Assembly: GCA_024234615.1 (NCBI GenBank)
Contig: JACKNY010000001.1
Span: 772,501 to 836,500, forward strand
From: Pseudomonadales bacterium
GTDB lineage: Bacteria; Pseudomonadota; Gammaproteobacteria; Pseudomonadales; IMCC2047
Direction of reading: 5' to 3'
DNA: 64,000 nucleotides
In this document: positions 34,262-41,904 of the stretch, in pieces
How positions within the stretch are numbered: the stretch's first letter is position 1
Layout: each line of letters begins with the position of its first letter
Made by a program: the position numbers and the translations under genes
Notes under the pieces: model-generated
Seen by the model: the letters and a program-made list of their open reading frames with translations, nothing else
Told to the model about the DNA's origin: nothing
Database searches by the model: none

Positions 34262-35011
34262 TTATTGCGCGTTAAGTGACTGGCCTTGTACTGTTTTACT
34301 GTCTGGCCCCATCAGGTAAAGATAGGTGCCCATAATCTGCTCTGGGTAGGGGTTGAGTTTTACATCTTCGGCGGGGTAGGCCTGAGCTCTCATGCGGGTA
34401 CGGGTAGCCCCAGGGTTTATGCAGTTCACGCGAATATTGGTGACACCATCCAACTCGTCAGCCAGTGTTTCCATTAAGCCTTCTGTGGCGAATTTGGAAA
34501 CGGCATAGGCACCCCAGAATGCACGGCTTTTGCGACCGACTCCAGAGGAGGTGAAGATAATAGAGGCATCCTCGGACTTTTCTAGGAGCGGCAGCAGCGC
34601 CTGGGTCAGCATAAACTGCGCGGTGACATTGACGTGCATCACCTGACACCAGCTATTGATGTCGTAATTGGCGATAGGTGTTCTTTTACCAAGAATACTG
34701 GCGTTGTGCAAAACTCCGTCTAGTCGCCCCAGTTCGTCGCTGATAGCGCTGGCGAGCAAGTCATAATCATCGGGAGTGGCAAGTTCAAGGTCGAGAGGGT
34801 GAATCAAAGGTTGTGGCGAACCCTGTGCGACGATCTCATCATACACGGCCTCCAATTTTTTGCTGGTACGGCCCAGTAATATAACGGTTGCTCCGTATTC
34901 AGCAAAGGTTTTAGCGGCTACGCGTCCGATCCCATCACCTGCCCCAGTAACGAGAATGACACGGCTTTTTAATAGTTCTTTGCTAGGTTGGTAGTCACGT
35001 ATTGCAGTCAA
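34262..35011 (-). CDS. yciK: SDR family oxidoreductase YciK
   Basis: A short-chain dehydrogenase/reductase of about 249 residues. The cofactor glycine motif is VILVTGAGDGIG, followed by LHNASILG, the catalytic Ser in FTSSGVGRKS, and Tyr-Lys in YAVSKFATEGL; NCINPGATRT is also conserved. YciK proteins have no settled substrate. I prefer the TTG at 35011 (MTAIRDYQPSKELLKSR), which has AGGA at good spacing and gives the family N-terminus; the GTG at 35044 overlapping the mupP stop would add 11 residues. It is the last gene of mtaD-ubiG-mupP-yciK. Confidence 0.9.
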   Translation of the reverse strand: MTAIRDYQPSKELLKSRVILVTGAGDGIGRVAAKTFAEYGATVILLGRTSKKLEAVYDEIVAQGSPQPLIHPLDLELATPDDYDLLASAISDELGRLDGVLHNASILGKRTPIANYDINSWCQVMHVNVTAQFMLTQALLPLLEKSEDASIIFTSSGVGRKSRAFWGAYAVSKFATEGLMETLADELDGVTNIRVNCINPGATRTRMRAQAYPAEDVKLNPYPEQIMGTYLYLMGPDSKTVQGQSLNAQ

Positions 35012-35043
35012 AATATAGTCCTGTATGGAGAAGTGATAAGCCA

Positions 35044-35730
35044 CTATAAATAGTTATGAAGCAATTCAGTTAATTCGTCTGGGTGGTTAATGTAGTAATC
35101 CGCATCCCAGCTCTGAGGGTCATCGTTGGCCTCGATATAGCCGTATAATGCCGCGACAGTAATCATACCAGCGTTACGACCGGCCTCAATATCACGCTGG
35201 TGGTCGCCCACATAGAGAGCTTGTTCGGGGGGGCAACCAAGCTGTTGGCACGCCAGCAACATTGATTCAGGATGTGGTTTTCGCTCGGCTACTTGATCGG
35301 CGCAGACCAATGCTGAACAGGGTGGTTCGAGATTCATTTGCGCCATGATCGGCACCGAGTAAAGACTTGGTTTATTCGTCACCACTCCCCAAGGCAGACC
35401 AAACTGACCAAGCGTAGCTAATAACGCTGTGATACCGGGAAAGGGGGCGGTCTGCGCTGTGAGCTGTTGTTCGTAGATATCCAGTAGTCTTTGATAAAGT
35501 GCCTGATGTTCCGCAGTACCTGGGCTGGTGCTAAAACCCAATGACACCATTGCGTTGCCGCCATTTGAAACGACTTGGCGAATTTGCTCGTAAGCAAGCG
35601 TAGGCTTGCCTTCCTGTTGCAAAAGTCTATTAAGTGCTTGTGCGAGATCTTGGGCCGTGTCGAGCAACGTGCCATCCAAATCGAAAAGCACTGCCTTCAG
35701 GTTGGCGAGTGACGTTGGTTTATGGTTCAT
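35044..35730 (-). CDS. mupP: HAD-family phosphatase, probable N-acetylmuramic acid 6-phosphate phosphatase MupP
   Basis: A 228-residue HAD hydrolase. The nucleophile motif is KAVLFDLDGTLLDTAQD, motif II is WGVVTNKPS, and YVGDHQRDIEAGRNAGM is motif IV. Such proteins are often labelled phosphoglycolate phosphatase (Gph), but in Pseudomonas the homologue between ubiG and yciK is MupP, which dephosphorylates MurNAc-6-phosphate in the AmgK-MurU peptidoglycan recycling route. The same neighbours on both sides (ubiG with a 4-base ATGA overlap, yciK downstream) favour MupP. The assignment rests on synteny; Gph activity is the alternative. Confidence 0.82.
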   Translation of the reverse strand: MNHKPTSLANLKAVLFDLDGTLLDTAQDLAQALNRLLQQEGKPTLAYEQIRQVVSNGGNAMVSLGFSTSPGTAEHQALYQRLLDIYEQQLTAQTAPFPGITALLATLGQFGLPWGVVTNKPSLYSVPIMAQMNLEPPCSALVCADQVAERKPHPESMLLACQQLGCPPEQALYVGDHQRDIEAGRNAGMITVAALYGYIEANDDPQSWDADYYINHPDELTELLHNYL

Positions 35731-36473
35731 TCGGCTTTGGTCGCATGCATCATGTAATTCACATCGACATCGTCCGCCAGTTTATAGTGCTGCGTGAGGG
35801 GGTTGTAAACGAGCCCTATCATTTGCTGTAGGTCTAGCTGGGCCTCTCTGACCCAGGTCGCAAGCTCAGATGGTCGAATAAACTTTGCGTAATCATGAGT
35901 GCCGCGTGGTAGTAGTTTGAGTACGTACTCCGCTCCCACGATGGCGAACATATAGGCTTTAGGGTTACGGTTAATGGTAGAGAGGAACAAGTGTCCGCCG
36001 GGTTTGAGCATGCTCGCGCAGGCATTGATGACCGAGCTGGGATCAGGAACATGCTCGAGCATTTCCAAACAGGTGATGACATCAAACTGCTGATCGGGGC
36101 TATTAGCGCGTTGCTCGGCGAGGGATTCGGCGCTGATTTGTAAGTACTCGACCTTCGTGCCGGATTCCAAACTGTGAAGTTTTGCCACGTTGATGGGTGT
36201 TTCGCCCATATCAATGCCGGTCACTTGAGCACCTCGCTCAGCCATAGACTCGGAAAGAATACCGCCCCCACAACCTACATCGAGCACTTTTTTGCCGCTT
36301 AATTGTACAATTTGATCGATAAAGTTAAGTCTAAGCGGGTTGATTTGGTGCAGCGGCTTGAACTCGCTTTCGGCATCCCACCAACGGTTGGCGATAGCCT
36401 CAAACTTGGCTATTTCGGCGCGATCAACATTTTCGCTGCGGACAGGTTGGATTTTAGCTTGGATTTTTGGCAT
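35727..36473 (-). CDS. ubiG: Ubiquinone biosynthesis O-methyltransferase
   Basis: UbiG performs both O-methylations in ubiquinone synthesis, using S-adenosylmethionine. The 248-residue protein shows NVDRAEIAKFEAIANRWWD, motif I as VLDVGCGGGILSESMA, and CLEMLEHVPDP, followed by the membrane-associating region near LPRGTHDYAKFI. The chain is normal. The stop overlaps mupP by 4 bases (ATGA), and the next gene upstream, mtaD, ends 30 bases before the UbiG start. Confidence 0.96.
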   Translation of the reverse strand: MPKIQAKIQPVRSENVDRAEIAKFEAIANRWWDAESEFKPLHQINPLRLNFIDQIVQLSGKKVLDVGCGGGILSESMAERGAQVTGIDMGETPINVAKLHSLESGTKVEYLQISAESLAEQRANSPDQQFDVITCLEMLEHVPDPSSVINACASMLKPGGHLFLSTINRNPKAYMFAIVGAEYVLKLLPRGTHDYAKFIRPSELATWVREAQLDLQQMIGLVYNPLTQHYKLADDVDVNYMMHATKAE

Positions 36474-36503
36474 TGATTGTTACCTATCAAAAGTTATGCG
36501 TCG

Positions 36504-37850
36504 CTAAAAACTCATACTTTGTTGGTTCTCGGCGATTCTGATTTTGTCGCGCCATTGGGATACTTTAAACTGCAGTGTTTTGATATCGATCGATATCAGT
36601 TCGCCTTGATCTACTAGCATTTTACCCTTAACCCAGACATGTGACACTTTTTGGCCGCAGCCGTTGTAGATGAGGTGTGAGATAGGATCGTAGATCGGCT
36701 GGTCGATAAGATGGCTTAGATCGATGGCTATCATGTCGGCGCTTTTGTTGGGCTCCAGACTGCCAATGCTGGCCTCTAAACCCAAGGCTTTCGCGCCATT
36801 ATAGGTTGCCATGCGTAACGCTTGATGAGCAGGAATTGATGTGGCGTTCTGTGATACTCCCTTGGCGAGAAGCGCTGCTGTTTTGGCTTCACCGAGCATA
36901 TCCAGATCATTGTTGCTGGCCGCGCCATCGGTGCCAAGCGCTACATTAATACCTGCCTCGTTTAACTGAGTGATGGGGCAGAAACCGCTAGCCAGTTTCA
37001 GGTTTGATTCAGGACAATGCACGACGTGGCAGCCATTTTCCTTTAACAGCTGTATGTCGTCGTCGTTAATTTGTGTCATGTGAACACATTGCAGCCGTGG
37101 TGACAGCAGGCCAAGCCTATGGAGACGTTGCAAGGGGCGTTCACCGAACTGGCGTATTGATTCTTCTATTTCATGGCTGGTTTCATGCAGGTGAATATGA
37201 ATAAACGCATCCAACTCATCCGAGAGCATTCTGATTCGTTCCAAAGATTCGTCCGATACAGTATAGGGAGCGTGCGGCCCAAAGCCGATATTAATCAAAT
37301 CATGGTGCCGATAATCATCGTGAATCGTTAGGCCCTTGTGTATGTATTCTTCTGCATTTTCGGCCCAGGCACTGGGAAATTCGAGAATGGGCATCATGAT
37401 ATGCGCGCGTATTTTATGCTTATGAGCCATTTTTGCGACTACATTGGGATAAAAGTACATATCGCTGAAACAGGTGGTGCCGCTGAGTAGCATTTCCGCA
37501 ATTGCCAGTTCCGTGCCGTCAGCGACAAATTCTTCACTAACCCAGCGTCGTTCGGCGGGCCAGATATGATTGTTCAGCCAGCTCATTAAGGGTAGATCAT
37601 CAGCCAAGCCTCGGAATAGCGTCATGCTGGCATGGCCGTGGGCATTGATCAGACCTGGAATCAATGCGTGAGAATCCAACCGATAGGTTTTACTGGATTT
37701 ATAGGTTTTTTCCGCCTGGGTGGAATCGAGAATATCCAAAATCACCCCTTGCTTAATGGCAATGGCGTGATTGACTAAAATCCGGTTGCTGGGGTTGACT
37801 GGGATCACCCATTTGGCATGAATTAGATTGTCGACTGTTTGCTTTGGCAT
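36504..37850 (-). CDS. mtaD: Amidohydrolase, MTA/SAH deaminase (TRZ/ATZ family)
   Basis: A metal-dependent amidohydrolase of about 448 residues. Metal ligands are in LINAHGHASMTLFRG, HIHLHETSHEIEE, and GTDGAASNNDLDMLG; NIGFGPHAPYTVSD is also conserved. The Pseudomonas homologue deaminates 5'-methylthioadenosine and S-adenosylhomocysteine. It is the first gene of the minus-strand group with ubiG, which makes SAH, so a role in clearing SAH is reasonable (inference). The ATG at 37850 (MPKQTVDNLIHAKW) matches the family N-terminus; the reading frame stays open to 37979, adding 43 atypical residues, and no start has a clear Shine-Dalgarno. Confidence 0.88.
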   Translation of the reverse strand: MPKQTVDNLIHAKWVIPVNPSNRILVNHAIAIKQGVILDILDSTQAEKTYKSSKTYRLDSHALIPGLINAHGHASMTLFRGLADDLPLMSWLNNHIWPAERRWVSEEFVADGTELAIAEMLLSGTTCFSDMYFYPNVVAKMAHKHKIRAHIMMPILEFPSAWAENAEEYIHKGLTIHDDYRHHDLINIGFGPHAPYTVSDESLERIRMLSDELDAFIHIHLHETSHEIEESIRQFGERPLQRLHRLGLLSPRLQCVHMTQINDDDIQLLKENGCHVVHCPESNLKLASGFCPITQLNEAGINVALGTDGAASNNDLDMLGEAKTAALLAKGVSQNATSIPAHQALRMATYNGAKALGLEASIGSLEPNKSADMIAIDLSHLIDQPIYDPISHLIYNGCGQKVSHVWVKGKMLVDQGELISIDIKTLQFKVSQWRDKIRIAENQQSMSF

Positions 37851-38031
37851 TGCGGTTAGCGTATTTGGTTGCTCTTCTGGAATGGCAGCGAGCGATTGTT
37901 TCATCTGGGGATTATTCTGTCCAGCAGACTTGTGAATATGCTGTTCAGGACTTCCTGTGACGACGGATGCCAACAGCATCTTGATATTTCAGTTTTTAGC
38001 GCAGGCTATTATGAAATCTTAACGCTTTCTA

Positions 38032-38040
38032 TGCTAGAAT
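38032..38040 (+). promoter_or_regulatory. Possible extended -10 promoter element for gyrA
   Basis: TGCTAGAAT is an extended -10 (TGnTAGAAT) about 105 bases before the gyrA ATG. No good -35 hexamer lies at the usual distance, which is acceptable for extended -10 promoters. Supercoiling-sensitive control cannot be judged by eye. Confidence 0.4.
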
Positions 38041-38144
38041 CGCTTCCTTTTGAGCTGGCCCGGATTGAGACTTGTGGGCCGCTTCCATCGGCTAATTACT
38101 AGCCGGATATTAAAAAGAATCAGTGGAACAGGATACCGACCTCT

Positions 38145-40730
38145 ATGGGCGAGTTAGCCAAAGAAATTTTACCCGTCAATATCGAAAACGAGCTGAAGCA
38201 ATCTTATCTCGATTATGCAATGAGCGTAATTGTCGGGCGGGCTTTGCCGGATGTGCGCGATGGGTTGAAACCTGTGCATCGTCGGGTGTTATTCGCGATG
38301 AGCGTGTTGGGCAACGATTTCAATAAGCCTTATAAAAAATCAGCACGGGTGGTGGGTGATGTGATTGGTAAATATCACCCGCATGGTGATACTGCCGTCT
38401 ATGACACCATCGTACGCATGGCGCAGCCCTTCTCTATGCGCTACATGCTGGTGGACGGGCAGGGTAACTTTGGTTCGGTGGATGGTGACTCGGCAGCGGC
38501 GATGCGATACACCGAAATTCGCATGGACAAAATTTCTCATCAGATCTTGGCCGATCTGGATAAAGAAACCGTGGATTATGTGCCTAACTATGATGGCACG
38601 GAAATGATTCCGGAGGTCATGCCCACCCGTATTCCCAATTTATTGGTTAATGGTTCCTCCGGTATAGCGGTTGGTATGGCGACCAATATCCCACCACACA
38701 ATTTAACCGAAGTGATTAACGGTTGTCTGGCCATCATGGATAACCCCGATATCGAGCTGATGGAATTAATGGAGCATATTCCCGGACCTGATTTTCCGAC
38801 GGCGGCTTTTATTAATGGTCGCGCCGGTATCGTCGAGGCCTATCGTACCGGGCGTGGGCGTATCTATTTGCGGGCACGACACCATATTGAAACTGACGAC
38901 AAAAGCGGCAAGCACACCCTGGTGGTGACGGAGTTACCTTATCAGGTGAATAAGGCGCGCTTGATCGAAAAAATTGCTGACCTGGTCAAAGAAAAGCAGC
39001 TGCAGGGTATTTCAGAGTTACGAGATGAGTCCGACAAGGATGGTATGCGCATTGTTATTGAGTTACGCCGTGGTGAAGTGCCGGAAGTGATACTGAATAA
39101 TTTGTATGCGCAAACCCAGATGCAAAACGTGTTTGGTATCAACGTTGTGGCGCTGGTGGATGGGCAACCAAAAACGCTTAATCTCAAGCAATTACTCAAT
39201 GCTTTTGTACGCCATCGCCGTGAGGTAGTGACACGGCGTACTATCTATGAATTACGTAAAGCGCGTGAACGGGGGCATATTTTGGAAGGGCAGGCAGTGG
39301 CGCTGTCCAATATCGACCCGGTTATCGCATTGATTAAAGCCTCGCCTAGTTCTGCAGAAGCGAAGGAAAAATTATTGGCGGAAGCCTGGGCTCCTGGCGC
39401 GGTAATGGACATGCTGGAGCGGTCTGGAGCGGATGTTTGCCGGCCTGACACGCTGGAGCCTCAGTATGGCTATCGTGATGGCAAATACTATCTGAGCCCG
39501 GAACAGGCGCAAGCCATTCTAGATTTACGTTTACATCGTTTGACGGGTCTGGAGCAGGAAAAACTGGTTGCCGAGTATAAAGAGCTGATAGACCGAATCA
39601 CTGGGTTGCTCGAAATATTGGAAAGTCGTGAGCGTTTGATGCAGGTGATCCGTGAAGAGCTGGAGGAGGTCAAAGAGCAGTTTGGCGACGAACGGCGCAC
39701 AGAAATTATGCATAGCCAGCAAGACCTGACTTTGGAAGACTTGATTACAGAAGAGGATATGGTGGTTACCCTGTCGCATGGCGGCTATGCTAAGACTCAG
39801 CCAGTCGATACCTACCAGGCGCAGCGTCGTGGCGGGAAAGGTAAGATGGCGGCAGCGGTGAAAGATGAGGATTTTGTCGAACACATTTTGGTTGCCAGTA
39901 CGCACGACACTATTCTGTGCTTCTCGAATCGAGGCAAAGTATATTGGCTGAAGGTGTACCAGATACCGGTGGCGAGCAGAACCGCCAAGGGGCGACCGAT
40001 GGTGAATTTATTGCCGTTAGCAGAAGATGAACGCATTACTACCGTATTGCCAGTGCACGAGTATACCGAGAATCACTTCATCTTTATGGCAACGGCGAGT
40101 GGTACTGTGAAAAAAACTGCATTGATGAATTTTGCACGACAGCGCAGCTCCGGTTTGATTGCAGTTGATCTCAATGAAGATGATACGCTGATTGGTGCTG
40201 CGATTACCGATGGCAACAAAGATATTATGCTGTGTAGTAATTCCGGTAAAGCGGTGCGTTTCAACGAAGCCGATGTGAGGCCGATGGGGCGAACAGCCCG
40301 CGGTGTACGTGGTATTCGTCTAAAAGGAGGGCAGCGGGTAATATCACTGATTATTCCAGAAGAAAATGTACGAGTACTTTGTGTGAGTGCGAAGGGGTAC
40401 GGTAAACGTACTGACATGGAAGAGTTCCCAGTGCATAATCGCGGTGGGTCCGGCGTCATCGCCATGCAAACCAGTAAGCGTAACGGTGAACTGGTGGGTG
40501 CGGTGCCGGTTGTGGATGGCGATGAAATTATGTTGATCAGTAATAAAGGAACGCTGGTGCGCACGCGTACCGATGAAATTTCAGTGTTGGGCAGAAATAC
40601 TCAGGGCGTCACTTTGATTAAAGTCAGTGCAGATGAAAAGCTGGTCGGTGTGGAGCGTATCGAAGAGCCTGAAGAAGATGAAAATGCAGCTGAGGGCGTC
40701 GTCAGTGACGACGCGAACGCGACAGAATAA
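38145..40730 (+). CDS. gyrA: DNA gyrase subunit A
   Basis: GyrA (861 aa) cleaves and rejoins DNA in the gyrase A2B2 complex. The catalytic tyrosine is Y122 (AAMRYTE). The quinolone region reads KYHPHGDTAVYDTIV: Thr at 83 and Asp at 87, the wild-type arrangement in Pseudomonas, so no obvious resistance change. The GyrA box that wraps DNA is QRRGGKGK in the C-terminal pinwheel, followed by six-bladed repeats and an acidic tail (EEPEEDENAAEGVVSDD). It starts the run gyrA-pheA-tyrA/aroA-cmk-rpsA-ihfB, with pheA 22 bases downstream. Confidence 0.97.
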   Translation: MGELAKEILPVNIENELKQSYLDYAMSVIVGRALPDVRDGLKPVHRRVLFAMSVLGNDFNKPYKKSARVVGDVIGKYHPHGDTAVYDTIVRMAQPFSMRYMLVDGQGNFGSVDGDSAAAMRYTEIRMDKISHQILADLDKETVDYVPNYDGTEMIPEVMPTRIPNLLVNGSSGIAVGMATNIPPHNLTEVINGCLAIMDNPDIELMELMEHIPGPDFPTAAFINGRAGIVEAYRTGRGRIYLRARHHIETDDKSGKHTLVVTELPYQVNKARLIEKIADLVKEKQLQGISELRDESDKDGMRIVIELRRGEVPEVILNNLYAQTQMQNVFGINVVALVDGQPKTLNLKQLLNAFVRHRREVVTRRTIYELRKARERGHILEGQAVALSNIDPVIALIKASPSSAEAKEKLLAEAWAPGAVMDMLERSGADVCRPDTLEPQYGYRDGKYYLSPEQAQAILDLRLHRLTGLEQEKLVAEYKELIDRITGLLEILESRERLMQVIREELEEVKEQFGDERRTEIMHSQQDLTLEDLITEEDMVVTLSHGGYAKTQPVDTYQAQRRGGKGKMAAAVKDEDFVEHILVASTHDTILCFSNRGKVYWLKVYQIPVASRTAKGRPMVNLLPLAEDERITTVLPVHEYTENHFIFMATASGTVKKTALMNFARQRSSGLIAVDLNEDDTLIGAAITDGNKDIMLCSNSGKAVRFNEADVRPMGRTARGVRGIRLKGGQRVISLIIPEENVRVLCVSAKGYGKRTDMEEFPVHNRGGSGVIAMQTSKRNGELVGAVPVVDGDEIMLISNKGTLVRTRTDEISVLGRNTQGVTLIKVSADEKLVGVERIEEPEEDENAAEGVVSDDANATE

Positions 40731-40752
40731 CGGGTAATTAGAACGAAGCTAT

Positions 40753-41862
40753 ATGAGTAAAGCTGATTCTGAACAACAACTGAGTCAAATACGTCAGCAG
40801 ATTGATCAAATTGATGCTGAAATTCAGCGTCTGATCAATGCGCGAGCAAGCTGCGCACAGCAGGTCGCAGAAGTGAAGATGAACGCCAAGAAGGAAACAA
40901 CGGTATTCTACCGTCCTGAACGTGAGGCGCAGGTGCTGCGGGAAATCATGGCGCGTAATACCGGGCCGGTAGCGGACGAAGAAATGGCCCGCATCTTTCG
41001 GGAAGTGATGTCGGTCTGTCTGGCGATGGAGCAGCCGCTACGAATTGCTTTTCTGGGGCCAGAAGGGACATTTACTCAGGCTGCGGCGCTTAAACACTTT
41101 GGCCATTCCGTGGTTAGCGCCCCCTTGGCGGCTATTGATGACGTATTTAGAGAAGTGGAATCGGGTACTGCCAATTATGGTGTGGTGCCGGTAGAGAACT
41201 CCACTGAAGGTATGGTGAATTCGACGCTTGATAGTTTTATGAAGTCTTCGTTGAAAATTTGTGGAGAGGTTGAATTACGCATTCATCATCATCTTCTGGT
41301 TAAGCGGGATCTGACGATCGGTAACATAAAACGTATTTATTCGCATGAACAATCTTTGGCCCAGTGCCGGAAATGGTTGAATACGCACATGCCAAATGCT
41401 GAGCGTATTAGCGTTGGCAGCAATGCTGAAGCCGCACGACTGGTGGCAGATAGCGACGAGTCGGAGTTGACGGCAGCGATTGCAGGCGATATGGCGGCAG
41501 AAACTTATCACCTCAATAAACTGGTGATGAATATCGAAGACGAGCCGGATAACGCAACGCGATTCTTAATTGTCGGACAGCAATCAGTCGCGGCCAGTGG
41601 TAGCGATAAAACCTCCGTGATTATTGCCATGCGTAATAAACCCGGTGCTCTGTATTTAGTGCTTAAGCCATTTCAGGAAGCAGGCATTATGTTGACCCGG
41701 GTGGAAACTAGGCCTTCGCGTACCGGCACCTGGACTTATGTTTTTTTTGTCGATTTTGAAGGGCATTATCAGGATCCAAAGATCAAGACGGTATTGGATA
41801 AGATTGCCGACGAAGCGGCCGAACTCAAACTGCTCGGTTCTTACCCCATTGCCGTGCTTTAG
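40753..41862 (+). CDS. pheA: Chorismate mutase / prephenate dehydratase (P-protein)
   Basis: A bifunctional enzyme (369 aa) for phenylalanine synthesis. The AroQ chorismate mutase lies at residues about 5-90 (IRQQIDQIDAEIQRLINARA), the prephenate dehydratase at 95-270 (FLGPEGTFTQAA, VPVENSTEGMVNSTLD, DEPDNATRFLIVG), and an ACT regulatory domain at 280-365 (RNKPGALYLVLKPF, ETRPSRTGTWTYVFFVD). The ACT motifs GALY and ETRP suggest feedback by phenylalanine. It follows gyrA by 22 bases. In Pseudomonas serC lies between gyrA and pheA, and hisC2 after pheA; both are absent here. Confidence 0.96.
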   Translation: MSKADSEQQLSQIRQQIDQIDAEIQRLINARASCAQQVAEVKMNAKKETTVFYRPEREAQVLREIMARNTGPVADEEMARIFREVMSVCLAMEQPLRIAFLGPEGTFTQAAALKHFGHSVVSAPLAAIDDVFREVESGTANYGVVPVENSTEGMVNSTLDSFMKSSLKICGEVELRIHHHLLVKRDLTIGNIKRIYSHEQSLAQCRKWLNTHMPNAERISVGSNAEAARLVADSDESELTAAIAGDMAAETYHLNKLVMNIEDEPDNATRFLIVGQQSVAASGSDKTSVIIAMRNKPGALYLVLKPFQEAGIMLTRVETRPSRTGTWTYVFFVDFEGHYQDPKIKTVLDKIADEAAELKLLGSYPIAVL

Positions 41863-41904
41863 CGCGTAAGCGGTATTTTATAGTAGCCAATATCTCGCAG
41901 TTCT

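Noticed and set aside
38380..38415. Thr at GyrA position 83 considered as a quinolone-resistance change
   Set aside because: Thr83 is the normal residue in Pseudomonas and Asp87 is intact, so it is not evidence of resistance.
39531..39905. Long reverse-strand ORFs inside gyrA
   Set aside because: GyrA is continuous with all its motifs; the antisense frames have no recognisable domain or ribosome site.
40731..40752. Possible phenylalanine attenuator before pheA
   Set aside because: Only 22 bases separate gyrA and pheA, with no room for a leader peptide and terminator.
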